Positions 11,714 to 23,139 of a DNA stretch of 64,000 nucleotides are shown piece after piece. Below the pieces are notes generated by a model that saw only the letters and a list, made by a program, of their open reading frames with translations, was not told the origin of the DNA and did no database searches. Source of the stretch: Cubamyces lactineus (taxonomy: Eukaryota; Basidiomycota; Agaricomycetes; Polyporales; Polyporaceae); the NCBI GenBank assembly GCA_022376465.1, contig JACDTU010000009.1, positions 930,001-994,000 on the forward strand, read 5' to 3'. Both the position numbers and the translations under genes were made by a program. Every line of letters starts with the position of its first letter. The first letter of the stretch is position 1.

Positions 11714-13435
11714 TCAAGCAGCCAGGCGATCCACCTCAAGTTCTACCTACGGTTGCACAGTTAACAACGAATAGCGATGAAGATTCAAGAGTCCTCCGTT
11801 AGAGTAGAGTCTATTGATCATAATTGCGGAGATACTCACTTTCCCTACCACAATATCCACTTCCCGAGCATAGCACTCGACGACCGCGCATGCCCAAGAG
11901 ACGTTCTCCGCTGCGCCACACTTGGTCTGGCTCATACTCGCACATTGTGAACTTGCTGCTGTCCTCAAGAAGGACTTCACATGCTCCGCCGTCAGTGACA
12001 ACGTAGAGCCTAGAGGTCTGTCTTGAAGTGCTGCTACAAAACTCGTGAAACAGGAAGCGCTCCACGAAGGAGGGGAGGAGGTGCTGAACGAGTAAGGGTA
12101 ACGGACACTACAATTTGAGCCACTGAAGGCTGAGTTACAGGGGCGCTGAGGATATGCATCGCCCAGACTGAGAGTATAAGGGGATGTTGCGGCCTTGGAC
12201 CGCGCAACGAGGAAGAATATGAGCCGAAGGTAAGCTCGGTTTACCATCGTCTCCATCTCAGGAAGGTATTGTGCATGAATGGAAGGGATGTCATACTGTT
12301 GGACGAGTGCAGTGGCACAGGCCCAGGCTTCGTCTGCCCAGCCACAGCAAGCGGCGGCGAGGTAGAGGCGAAGAGGTGCCTTGTCTATATGGGCACGCCA
12401 AGTTCCTCGGATGGCCTGCTCCGCCTTCTTCATCCCGTAGTTGCGGGCCGCGAAGAGGACGTCGAGCAACAAGTCCAAGTCACTCAACTGGGGGTGATCC
12501 ACGGGGTAACACATGCGCAAAAGCGCGTTGAGCACAACGCTGTCCTCGGGTATGGGGTGGATGGGCGGGCCGCTCGCAGCCACTGCTTCTTTGTCTTCGG
12601 TATCCGAGACTTTTAGCAAGGGCGCTTTCTGTAGGATGGTGGGCGAAGCGAGCTCGAGGATGGACCGAGATACACGGAAGTCAACGGAGTCCTTGCTTCT
12701 GAGGACAAGGTCGGCATCCTGAGTATCGAATGGTGCCGTAACGTTTTGTAGGGGCGCCCTGGCCGTGGCCGCGATTGCAGTACGCTTTGGGGGTTCGCAA
12801 AAAGGCCCGATGCCCGTGAAGTCTACGGTGACACGATTGCCAGGCGCTTTCGACTTAACGGTCTTGCGGGTACGGTTGAGCTGTAGAAGACGGTGGTATG
12901 CGCCTGCGGTGATCTCGTCAAGTTCCGAGCATATTCTGCCGGAGACGCGGTTGTTTATCACAGCTTTCTCTGCCGCAGCCTGCGCTTCGCTCTCCAACCC
13001 GAAGCAGCACGCGATGGCAAAAATGCGAAGGGGGTTGTTCTCTAGGAGTTTCGGGTGCAGCAGCATCCTCCTCATCGACGCCGACACCGCTACAGCTTCA
13101 TACTTCGTTGCCGCGCCAAGCACCTTCCGGATGACATCTAGCGATGTCAGCTCGGGATCCGGTAGTGGGTAGCACACGCGGAGGAATGCGTCTAGAGTCT
13201 CGCTGTCTTCGACGACCTCTACTGCTGGCTGATGGGCATCCGTCCCACTTGGCTGGGGTAAAGTCAACATGCTCGCAAATACTGGCGAGGCTAAGGCTAG
13301 GATGATGCGGTGGACGTAGAAGTCGACCTTGTCACTAGAACGGATGATGAAATCGGCGTCTTCTCTGTTGAATGGCTCGGATGCCGTGCGTGCTGTTTGC
13401 TGAGTTCCCTGCTGAGCGTCCGAGGACGAGCTCAT
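11714..13435 (-). CDS. Tandem BTB/POZ protein, copy 5
   Basis: The main exon is 11840-13435, coding 532 residues. I chose the ATG at 13435 (MSSSSDAQQ) because relatives start at the same distance from the first BTB. Upstream in-frame ATGs at 13465 and further 5' exist, but the longest frame begins with GTG. BTB 1 starts near residue 23 (DADFIIRSSDKVDFYVHRI) and BTB 2 near residue 240 (DADLVLRSKDSVDFRVSRS). The tail has several Cys residues (PCNSAFSGSNC, CASMSQTKC). The phase-0 intron 11747-11839 joins VVGK to the terminal exon VELEVDRLAA, giving 542 residues. The gene belongs to the same family as the four copies to its left, although VPS9 lies between. Confidence 0.8.
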
Positions 13436-15016
13436 GATGGAATTGGATGGAGCTATCGTTGGCATATCGTGATCAGCTCTACGACCGTTAGCCACCATAC
13501 ATATACTACTCATCCGAACAGGAAAGCAGACGAACCTCGTAGATGGTCGCCTGCTGTTGAAGAAGGGGCAACGTTGCGCATGCACGGCAGGCTCTTCGTG
13601 CTCTGCGTATCATATGCTGCGGTAGCTTGTGGGAAGTCCGCCTCATGGATCAGCTAGAACTTCGATTGATCAATATGATACATACTGACGATCGATATGC
13701 TGTGTAGCCCCCTGGGTCTCGACAGCCGACGGTCCTGGATGAGACCTAGTTCTTGAGCTTGAGGACCTGACTCTCATGCGACCAACCTGTAAGCACTTGG
13801 ACCCTGAAGAAGAACATGAGCGCCTGTGAGACAAGTGCTGGAGTGTACGCTAGAGACGTACCGGCTGGCGTTGATACCAAGGGCGCCAGTAGACGGATTA
13901 GTAGACTTGCCACTCACCTAAGTTGCATCGGATGCAAGACGTATACTGCCACAAGATCAGACCGGCCTATGCACGGCCAGGAGCGCGATATCAAACGATG
14001 TGTTTAGGAGGGGCTCTCGGTAGAGTATGTACACCCAAAAGTACATCTATGAAACAAAAGACAGAGAGACGGAGGCAGATAGAGAGGACCTAGAGAGATA
14101 CACGCGTCATGCACAGGACACTGATAAGGGGTAGGACGCAAAAAAAATAAACGACGACACAAAAAGTCAGCGCGAGGCGAGTGGCCGGGTAAAGACAAAG
14201 GAAGAGGAAGGGGAAGAGGAAGGAAGTCTGTCACAACACTACTACGTATTCAGTGCGCTGTACGATATGCTCGTGAGTGTGCGGGAGATGCTACTGCTGC
14301 TGCTACGGTTACTCGAATGCAACACCAAACCGACGCTACGCCCAAAGGAAGTCAAGCCGAAACAAAACCGGAAACGCACGGGACACAAACACCAGATGAT
14401 GATGAGGGGAGGATGAGGCGTGAGAATGAGGGATGCGGAAAGATATGGGATGTGGGGGTGTGGATGTGGGTCAGGGTCAGGGAAAGGTAGTGAGTACACG
14501 AGACGGAGCATCACCGAACCAAACCAGAGGCAGGAGAGGAAGGGCAGGGCAGATGGAGCGCGAACGTGCAGGGTTATGTTGTTGAGGTGGGTTACGGAGA
14601 CAGTCCAAGAAAACAACACGATGCGGATGCGTCTCTGCGCGAGGGGATACACGGATGGGGTGGTGGTGTGGCGCCACGACGTCGGGTGCAACTGCAAGAT
14701 GTGGTGGAAGCAGACAGGGGAATGGGTGATTGGAAACGTGAATGGACAGCACGCCGCGCGCGGTGTCGCGCGACGCGATTAGGTGCCAAAAGCACGGGAT
14801 AAGTAAGCATATAAGCGGAAGTGAATGCCGAAGGAACGGAGGAAACCGAGGGACGATAAACAGCTGCCATACGCATATTCGAATAATAACTTGAGGATGA
14901 GGAGAATCATGTGTGTTCGTCATGAGAGGCGGAGGAGTGCATGGCGCGTGCGATGCGCGATGGCAGCCGTGTGTGTGAGGGATGGGAGGAGTCGTCGACG
15001 GTGATGATGGTTAGGA
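13436..15016. other. 1.6 kb region without a recognised gene
   Basis: This region lies between the start of BTB copy 5 and the stop of the REG1-like gene, so it holds a promoter on the left and a 3' UTR on the right. A purine-rich tract sits on the plus strand at about 14195-14230. Open frames here are short, overlapping and of biased composition. I see no domain, tRNA or repeat unit. Confidence 0.45.
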
Positions 15017-18000
15017 TCAGGCCGAGTTGGAATTCCATATTGACCCGAGGAACCCGCGCGCAGACTGTACGATCTCGGCGGCACGGTTCACTAGAGTCCC
15101 AGCTTGCTCTTGCATGCCGTCAAACGACACACGCTGTGCACGCGACGTGTGTCTTGACGGGCTGGAGTTCGCACTGTCCGGGCTCTTCGGCGACTCCGCA
15201 GAAGGTGAGGCGGGACTTGACAGTGTCGTAGTCGTGGACGGTGACACCGTTGGACCGGTGGTCGACGATGTCGGTTGCGGCTGTGCCTTCTGCGCATCGG
15301 GCACCTGCGTACGGAAAGCAGCCACTGGCGAGTTCGCCGGTGTAGGCTGCCTCGACCTGCGCTGTTCCTCCTCCTCCTCTGGTATAGGTGAAGGAATCGC
15401 GACTGCCATGATAGGAGTCTTGGAAGATGCACCAGCTGTGCGGTTGGCGTGTTCGTACGCCTCTCGGGCCTGTTGGTGAGCCTGTTGCTGCGCCGGGCTA
15501 GGACCAACGGTGGACACGCTCGCGGTCTCAGTCGACGAGCCAGAGACGGAAGATGGCGGCGAGGGTATGCGCATGGGCTTCTCCGGGATGTCCGATAGCA
15601 CAGGCGAATACGGCTGGTACGCATATTCACCTCCGTCGCTGCCGCGCGATGGCGATCCCACCGCGCTTGGCGGGCTCAGGCTGTCGCCTAACCGCCTCCC
15701 GGTACGTTCCCTGCCGCGCTCCTCCTCGCTGCTCCGTTTCCGACTCCGGTGCTCACGATCGCGGTCGCGGTCACGACACCGCCCGCCCACATACGCGCTT
15801 CCGATGCCAATCGCGCTGCCGGTAGGGGATATGCTGCCCATCGGCGAGCTCGTCCCGCGACTGCGACTACGGCTGCCTGACCGTTCGCGGTCCGAGAAGG
15901 ACGAAGTACGCGTTGACGAGCGGCCACGAGAACTCGAGGCGCTACGCGAGTCGGTAGAGTGCGAGTAAGATGACGAGCCGGTCGTCGTGCTACCGCTCAC
16001 ACTCGGGGAATGGGGCGTCCGGCCACGTGTGGGTACGCTGTCGGCGGGGGAGAGGAGAGCAGGATCGCATGGCGTGGATCCAGTAGTAGAAGACGGCATG
16101 GAGTGTTGACTTGACACGGACGAGGCGAACTGGGAGTGTGCGGTGCTGACACGAGGAACAGGCATGGCGGGTGTGGTAGGTAATGGAGCCGGGGGAGAAG
16201 AGCTGCCTTCCTCTGGGACCCGAGCGGACGGGCTCGTCTCGCGCGAGCGCTCTTGCCGCTCCTCAACTGCACCATTGACCTCGTTCACCACGACGACAGG
16301 CATATCTGGGTCGTCTGCGCTGCGGGGAGGCATATGGTACCAGGTGCCGCTGCTACTCCGGCCCATGGTGACGCTGGCAGCACCGCCTTCCGCATAGCGC
16401 GTAATCTCCTCCACATGCTCGTCGTCGTCCCGCACCTCCGTTCTACTCCGTCTCCTTGAGACCTGCGGCCGCGAGTGGCTGAAGTCCTCGCCGAGATCAG
16501 GGCCGCCGAAGTAGTCATACGCGTCCTCCATATGGTGACTCGCGATGTCGTCAATCTGCATGGGGGAGTCGACGAAGCCCTGCGAGCCGTAGATATTGCC
16601 CGAGTTAGAGCGCTGGATGATTGGTACGCCAGAAGAATGCTCCGAGGGCATGCCCACGCTAGGTATGCGCGGAGAAGAACCAGGAGCGGGCGAGCGCGAA
16701 AGGGGTGATCGGGAATAGTGCGAAGATGTGCCGACGCTGAAGTACGATTCCCGGTGATGGTATACGTCTTCGCTGCTGCCGAAGTTGGGAGTTCCGGGGA
16801 GGCTGTAGCTGGCTGGTGGCACGTAGACCAAGTCGACCTCTTTCGGTGATTCCAGCATCTTGCCTTCCGAGACTGTACTGAGCTCGTTGCCTACGCCCGT
16901 ACTCTTCAACAATGTTGGCGGCATAGGAGCAATCGTGACATGTTCCCGGTCCATCGACAGCCGCCTGACCATGGGAGGCTTGGGTCGCCCAGGCGTAGTT
17001 GCGTCGGAGCTGAAGGAGGTAGCGAATGGGGAACCGCGGGAAGAGGACGACGAACGTGATCTACTCGACGATGTACGCATTTCCAAAACATCGTCGTCGT
17101 CATCATCTTCTTCAGAGTCGGAACCCGCGCCGTAGAACGAGACAGGCTCTTCGTATTCGCCATCGTAGCCCAGCTCGGAGTCGTATCTATCATGCACCGT
17201 TGCGTGAGGATCACTTTGATCACGGTGCTATCAGGACCGTGCCACTCACCCGTCATCAAAGGCATCATAGACACGGCCGTCGCGTGTAGGACCCGTAGTG
17301 GATCGTTTCAGCTTTGGCTTCTCAATCGCGATACACTGCTCCACGAAAGTGTTGAAGCTGATGTGCTTCTTCTTTGCACTTGGACCGTGGGAACCGTCTG
17401 CGCCGGTGCTCGAACTGCCGCTCAGGTCCTGGTCGCTACCGGTGGAACCGGACGCCTCGCTGCTAGTGGCGCCTTGCGGATCAGGCTGTGCGGTACCGTC
17501 TTCTGCGATGATTCGAGGAGGCGAGTTCTTGCGGAACGGTCGACCGCGCATATTGATATGGGTATCGCTCTTCGTGTGCAAAAGTGGCGGACGCGTAGGA
17601 GTTGAACGTTGTTCCTCCCCTTCACGCTCTTCAGATTCTTCATCGCTGTCAGGCTGATGGAAGAAAGGGCTCGCTGGCAAGGAGAGGAGTTGACTGATGC
17701 TACGGTGCTTCAGAATGGGCTTCTTGGGAGCAGGGGCGGAGGCTGCGTTGGTACTGCGGTGGCCAGCGCCAACGTCGGCGTTGGTCTTGTATGGACCGGG
17801 CACAGCGTCGGTGCTGGTCTTTCGATGACTGGCATTGAGCTTCGACGTCTTACGTGTTGAGTAGTCCGTCCAGTCGTGACCAACGTGCAGAGGGCCGTAT
17901 AGCCATGTCACGTCGGAGTCCTTGAGCCTGCGAAGTAATGTTAGAAGCAGGCGGGGAAGACGCGGTATCGCCCGCTCCTAAGCACGAGGAGGGCTATCGG

Positions 18001-18352
18001 GCCATACCCATCCCTCATGTTTGGGAGTGCGATACGAGAGATGAAAGGGCGAATGGATATAAAAGACACACCAATTGAGGGTCTCAGGGCTGATTGTCTT
18101 GAGCTTGTTTCTCTGCTTCCACCACGTCCGCCAACTCGCATTCTCAAGACGCATGCCATTTGCGATGGCGTTCTTCTGGCGGGTCATACTCCGCCAAGAC
18201 CGCCACACATCTTCCTCCTTCCAATTGTGAGAGAGGTAGTCAACTTGGCCAGCCGGGAGGGTGTCAAAAGAAGAGTCGTCAGGAGCAGCATTGCGAGTGA
18301 CCGAAACGAGCAGGACGGGCAGATAGCTCGTCAGAGTGGCAGGTATAGGCAT
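15017..18352 (-). CDS. REG1: Reg1-like regulatory subunit of protein phosphatase 1
   Basis: Three exons (18072-18352, 17250-17927, 15017-17186; introns 144 and 63 bp) give 1042 residues. The N-terminus holds the DUF1752/AreA GATA-like domain (VDYLSHNWKEEDVWRSW) running across the first intron into LKDSDVTWLYGPLH, as in yeast Reg1. About 180 residues on, KKKHISFNTFVEQCIAIE carries an RVxF-type PP1 docking motif (KHISF). The rest is low-complexity, with an Asp/Glu patch and long Ser/Pro/Arg-rich stretches. By analogy it would direct PP1 (Glc7) to substrates in glucose repression, including Snf1. The start is the first true ATG; the slightly longer frame begins with GTG. The C-terminus ends with a conserved-looking helix (AAEIVQSARGFLGSIW). 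Confidence 0.85.
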
Positions 18353-20960
18353 TGGGGGATGTGTCGCCACGATGGGCAGAGAGGGATGTGGGGAAGATGG
18401 CGAGAGGGTTTGTAAGGGAAGAGGAAAAAGAGGATCGAGAAGAGAGCTGGTAGTTTCGACGGTGAGTCGGGAGCGAGGATCCGAGGGAGACTAAAGCAGC
18501 AAGTCGGAGCCTAGAGACCAGCTGTTGTGAGATGGTGTCTGCAAGCACTTGGCCTGGAGACAGAGCAGGAGGACGTCGTCGAGGGGTGTGACGGGTAGTG
18601 CGATTAGGAGAGGGACGCCATGGACGGCGGAGGGAGAGAGAGGATGAGAACGAACCACTGAGCGACGGAGGGAAGAAGGACGGTGGAGAAATCGTTGGCG
18701 GTGGTGATGCCAGGCTCTGAGTGTCCGTGGAAAAGCCCGCTCTCTCCCGATGGACCATCCGTCCACGTGCCCCTCCCTTTTTCGCCCATTTCCCCTCCGC
18801 CTCTTCGTTCTCCCCCGCCCGCCGCACCCACCGCCCCCGCCAATTTTCGTTTTCCCTGCTATCGATGCCCCGCCGTCTCATCCTTCTCCAGCTCACCATC
18901 GATCCACACCTCTTATCTTTTTTTTTCGCCATCGCCCGCTGTTTTCTGCGTCGCTCTACCCGTCTTGGACGTGCGTCGGCGTAGGCGGGCGCGGCCGCCC
19001 GGAGTCTCCGCACGGTCCGGACGGACCTCTGAATCTTCCGAGGAGTGTCCATCACACCCTGGCTGCATTCCCACAGCCATCCTATCCTGCCTCGAACGCT
19101 GCGCAGGCAGGGCCACATGAATCCACCGCAACGCCAACTCTAGATGTCCGCTCCGGACTCAGTCGACTACACAAGGTCTGCTATAGCTCGCTCCACTCGC
19201 CACCATAGCCACCACGCCCTTCCGCCCGCCCTCGTCTTCGCGATCCTCGCCACCCTCGTCTCGCCTTTCCTTCCTCCCCAGGGCGTCATCCGTGGCGCAG
19301 CGCCTCTCCGGATCCCCGCATTTGCCCACCTCGGGTCATCTCGTAAACCATCATGGGCGGTGTGCATGAATGCGGGGCAACGGCATGACATCCTCATCAT
19401 CTCCACCGCCTACCGCCGTGGCATCCGCCAGAGCCCCGTTTCGTATTCTCATGCTCGACACCCAGCGCTGCTGCGCCGGCCGTCACTTGACCTCGCCCGC
19501 TGTGCGTCTACGCACCGGCCTCAGCGCGTCCATTGCCCACCTTCCCCCGCCCGACCACCGAAGCTCGAAGGTCCGGTTGCTCTTGCTTTACTTCCCTTCC
19601 CTTGCTCCGTGCCGTCATACGCTCACCGGTCACCAAGGTTGCGTTTGCCCATTTGGGGTGCTTCTCCATCCCTTGTGACTCTTTTGTCTGTGTGTCCCCT
19701 CTGCTCCCGCGAGCACGCGGGTCTTGTTGCCCATTCTAATGCAAAGCCTCGAGCGCATTTGCAACGCAGCCGCCGCAACCGTGAGTCGATTCCACCGCGT
19801 CAGGAGCGTGCGGCCGCTGCCCTCGCTTGACTCCGTGTGGCGGTAAACCCATGTCAGCATCCGTCCTTTCCTCCGCGGCAACACTCAAGTCTCGGACCAC
19901 CGCAACATGCATATGCAGACGCGTCCGTATCCGATGCCGTCCAAGTTCCGTGGCCCCTCTTCCAAGCTGTCTCGAGTAAGTGTACGACTCGCACCTGATT
20001 TCTCCGAGCGTTCTTGAGATGATCATGTCATGCAAGCACTCGGCGGACGCTCAGAAACACAGACGATCGCGTTTTTTGTCGGTTTCGCCGAGTGCGGGAC
20101 GGACGACACAATACGTGAACCACGCTTTTGCGCAAGGTTCAAACACGCGTTGACCAGCGTCGGGCCTTCCTGCCAAATGCAGGCACGACGCGCCCGCGCC
20201 CACAGGCCTTGTGCCTTATCACATGCCACTCGATCTGACCGATCTCCCTCTTATCTCGATCGTGCTTCGCCGTCGGGCCAAATCACATTTCTTCAGCAAG
20301 CCAAGTACGTCCACGATTGTCGACATTGGACGAGTCCGACACAAGGTCGCACACTCCCGCAGCTCGACACAGCAGAGTCGGCACCAATGCCGCGGCAGCC
20401 TTGACTGTGTGCAGCGGCCCATCTGCTCCCATCTGTCCTCCTCTGGGTCCATCGCGTGGGAACCCGCTCTCGAGTCTCGATCGGGATCGAGTGCAGCAAC
20501 TGTGCCCGGGAAAGCCACAGGGATCCGACTGGGTAGTACGACACGAACCCAGGTCGGTATACTGTAACTCGCCGCGATATGTTGCTCCGCAAGGCACGGC
20601 CTACTTATCGTAACGCCGACACTGATAGACCGCTCGAACAAGCCTGGTCTCGCAACCCCACAATAGGGCTAGAATTGCCCACCGAAGGCCCAAGGGGGGG
20701 GGGGGGGGCGCTCCTTGACCCGGATCGCTCGTCGGAATCTGCCATCTTGACACTGACTTGTACAGAAGCAGGTTTGTCTCAGGTGGAAGTCACGTCAACT
20801 GCGGGCTTCGGAGAGGGCCTGGAATACAAATGGCTAGATATCCGGACCATGCTCTCCCAGCCTACGGTGCACGTACCCTGGACCAGGAGAAGGCATAATG
20901 CGTACCGGTCAGTGTATTGTCCAAGCTTGTGATGCATTTATACAATCAGTAATTAGACAT
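18353..20960. other. 2.6 kb region without a recognised gene; C/T-rich tract and G15 run
   Basis: The region is GC-rich. The plus strand at about 18725-18960 is strongly C/T-rich, as in fungal core promoters for rightward transcription. The largest plus-strand frame (19144-19830) has no domain and an Arg/Pro/Ser/His-biased composition. The region could be a long REG1 leader and promoter, a noncoding RNA, or a fast-evolving gene. A run of 15 G lies at 20694-20708. Confidence 0.4.
20694..20708 (+). repeat. G15 homopolymer
   Basis: Fifteen consecutive G on the plus strand, in an intergenic region 250 bp upstream of a tRNA gene. No comparable run was noticed elsewhere in the window. Its length is likely to be unreliable in any assembly. 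Confidence 0.9.
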
Positions 20961-21032
20961 GGCCGCCTGGCGAAATGGCATCGCGTCTGACTACGAATCA
21001 GGAGATTGCAGGTTCGACCCCTGCGGTGGTCA
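20961..21032 (+). tRNA. tRNA-Arg (anticodon ACG), copy 1
   Basis: The sequence folds as a cloverleaf. The acceptor stem GGCCGCC pairs with GGTGGTC (two G-U pairs). The anticodon stem-loop is TCTGA-CTACGAA-TCAGG, with anticodon ACG reading CGU-type Arg codons after A-to-I editing. The T arm is GCAGG-TTCGACC-CCTGC and the discriminator base is A. Internal pol III boxes are visible: A box TGGCGAAATGG and B box GGTTCGACCCC. There is no intron. T4 and T7 runs follow at 21037-21052. Confidence 0.93.
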
Positions 21033-21036
21033 TTGC

Positions 21037-21052
21037 TTTTGGCTCTTTTTTT
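21037..21052 (+). terminator. Pol III terminator of tRNA-Arg copy 1
   Basis: A T4 run (21037-21040) followed by a T7 run (21046-21052) starts about five bases after the tRNA end, typical for RNA polymerase III termination. Confidence 0.65.
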
Positions 21053-21431
21053 GTTCTGCTCTACTACAGTATATTGCCACCATGCTCTGTGAGTTGTGCG
21101 TGCGCAGTCGTAGTAAGTAGTGCGGGGACCCCGTCTTTGATCTAGATGTGCCACTTTTAAAAGTTGCTATCCTTTCGACTTGTGGACATATGCATAGGAG
21201 TTACTACAAGCTTGTGCGGGTAAGGAAGTTCCGAAGTAAAGTTGTGGCAGTTGTGGTAGGCCTAGGTATCTTGAATAGACCATGTTCCGGAACGGTTTCT
21301 TCCATACATTGTATCATATTTGGAATCCACAAAGTACACCACAATATGTCTCTACCTTCTGCCACGAAAGACGGAGGCATTGTGATATAGAAATTGTGCC
21401 CACTAGTTTTGTATTAGGGCAGAACCTGAAC
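21053..21431. other. Spacer between the convergent tRNA genes
   Basis: About 380 bp of AT-richer sequence with no coding block. The two flanks resemble each other only around the tRNA bodies, so I see no sign of a mobile element inside. Confidence 0.5.
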
Positions 21432-21446
21432 AAAAAGAAACCAAAA
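21432..21446 (-). terminator. Pol III terminator of tRNA-Arg copy 2
   Basis: On the minus strand, T4 (21443-21446) and T5 (21432-21436) runs follow the tRNA within 15-30 bases. Confidence 0.6.
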
Positions 21447-21459
21447 GAAGAAGAGACAA

Positions 21460-21531
21460 TGACCACCGCAGGGGTCGAACCTGCAATCTCCTGATTCGTA
21501 GTCAGACGCGATGCCATTTCGCCAGGCGGCC
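21460..21531 (-). tRNA. tRNA-Arg (anticodon ACG), copy 2
   Basis: The mature region is identical, base for base as read, to the copy at 20961-21032, but it lies on the opposite strand about 430 bp away. The two genes therefore point towards each other. Short flank matches (CATGGCCGCC at the 5' end, GGTGGTCATTG at the 3' end) extend the identity slightly. Anticodon, A box and B box are the same as in copy 1. Confidence 0.93.
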
Positions 21532-21692
21532 ATGTTAACTCCTTAGCATTGCACAACTATAAAGCCAACACATGATTTGAATTCCGACAGCCGTGCATGG
21601 ACGTCACTTCATCCCGACTCGGCCGCTCGCGTTCTCCAGTGAATGGTCTGGCTTGGCTTCTTCCTACGAAAGCGAACACTGACCCTTTGAAC

Positions 21693-22928
21693 ATGTTGTT
21701 TCCTCTTGTCACCCGCCAGTGCCTGCATCGTTCCCTCTCTTCTACCGTCTGCCGGGCGAGATGTCGAAGTGCTGCTCTTTCCGCGACTACCCAAGTCCGT
21801 CCTCACCCTCTGTCTCCCCTTGTCCGCTCGTTCTCCTTGCACAGTCCTCTCAGGACTCCCCAACACCAAAATCGACAGTTAGAAAAAGCGTCCAGGCCAG
21901 AGAGCCCTTCGGAGAAGACGCCAACCATACGCGAGAACATCTACACCTTGCCTAACCTCCTCACGCTTTCCCGCATAGCCGCTTGCCCCGTCCTCGGCTG
22001 GGCCATCGTGCACGACGACTTCTACCTCGCCACCGGACTGCTCGTGTATGCTGGCCTCACGGACCTGGTTCGCTTCCCTTTCTTCTCTCTGCGCGTCAGG
22101 CTGTCTTGCTGGAGCTCGCGTGTTGGTTTCCCAAGGTTGACGGCTACCTCGCACGGAGGTTCAACATGGGCTCAGTCCTGGGCACCATACTCGACCCCGC
22201 CGCGGACAAGACACTCATGACGACTCTGACAATCACGTTGGCGATGAAGGACCTCATTCCCGGTTCGTTAAATTACACCCCTGCAGTCAATGCTGATGTT
22301 CAAACGCATGGGGCCGGTCGACAGTACCACTGGCTGCGATCATCCTCGGACGAGACGTCCTTCTGAGTCTCTCCGCATTCTATATACGTTATATCACGCT
22401 GCCGCCTCCGGTAAGGACTGCTTGTCTTCCCAGTCGTACGTCACGTGACCGCGCTCTGCAGAAAACGTTCACGCGATACTGGGACTTCTCCATCCCCTCT
22501 GCCGAAGTGAGGCCTACAGGTATCAGCAAGGTACGACGCGGGAACGTTTCTGCGATGTCCCCATTTCTCGTGCGTTCCAGCAGAGGATGGGATGCTGTGA
22601 CCGCAGTAGTGATGCTTGCGTCGGAACTCACCCAACTGACCTCTACCGCAGGTGAATACCGCGTTGCAGTTGCTCTTGATGGGCGTCACGACCGTCAGCC
22701 CTATCCTACCCTTTGAGATCTCCGCGCCTCTCCAAGCCCTTCAGTAGGTCCCCGCTTTCAATCGCGATTTTCAGGTGCTAACGCCAAACCTCCAGGTGGG
22801 TCGTAGCAGGCACGACGATCTGGAGCGGTGCCTCCTACGTCTTCGCAAAGGACGGCTTCCGTGTTATCTCATCGACAACCAAGACTCGCCCGCCGTCCCC
22901 GCCCTCGCCTCCGCATTCCAGTTCATAG
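21693..22928 (+). CDS. CRD1: Cardiolipin synthase (CDP-alcohol phosphatidyltransferase)
   Basis: This mitochondrial inner-membrane enzyme makes cardiolipin from CDP-diacylglycerol and phosphatidylglycerol. Six exons (21693-22067, 22136-22262, 22325-22410, 22462-22530, 22652-22743, 22796-22928) give 293 residues with consistent phase. The N-terminus is Arg/Ser-rich and lacks acidic residues (MLFPLVTRQCLHRSLSS), as expected of a mitochondrial presequence. An in-frame ATG at 21597 would add 32 residues and seems less likely. The family motif DG-xx-AR-x8-G-xxx-D-xxx-D is complete (DGYLARRFNMGSVLGTILDP then AAD). Hydrophobic segments follow (PLAAIILGRDVLLSLSAFYI, VNTALQLLLMGVTTVSPILP). The first intron donor is GTTCGC, weaker than the others. 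The gene is convergent with the PACT-protein gene, 212 bp away. Confidence 0.92.
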
Positions 22929-23139
22929 CTAATGTCTCTTCTTGCGCGTTCTCATGTCGGGATAGTATAGAGTATGGTCATATAGAGAAAACGGTCTGGT
23001 CATAATATAATTACACGGTATGCGTGTCCGCGTAGATTACAGCTACACAGTATTAACACTAATCGCAAGATACGAAGGGAGAACACGAGCGGGATAACAA
23101 TACAAGAGTGTCCGTGGCGTCGGAACGGTCTATACACAC

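Noticed and set aside
13436..13585. Longer N-terminus for BTB copy 5
   Set aside because: The extension begins with GTG. It contains ATGs but has no similarity to relatives, which start close to the first BTB domain.
18353..18370. Longer start for the REG1-like gene
   Set aside because: The frame upstream of 18352 begins with GTG, not ATG. The first ATG is at 18352.
19144..19830. 228-residue plus-strand open frame in the gene desert
   Set aside because: The composition (Arg, Pro, Ser, His, Ala) fits GC-rich noncoding DNA read in frame. No domain, signal peptide or splice structure is seen, and other frames here are equally open.
20961..21531. Inverted tRNA copies as terminal repeats of a mobile element
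   Set aside because: The match covers only the tRNA and a few flanking bases. There is no transposase, no target-site duplication and no further inverted repeat.
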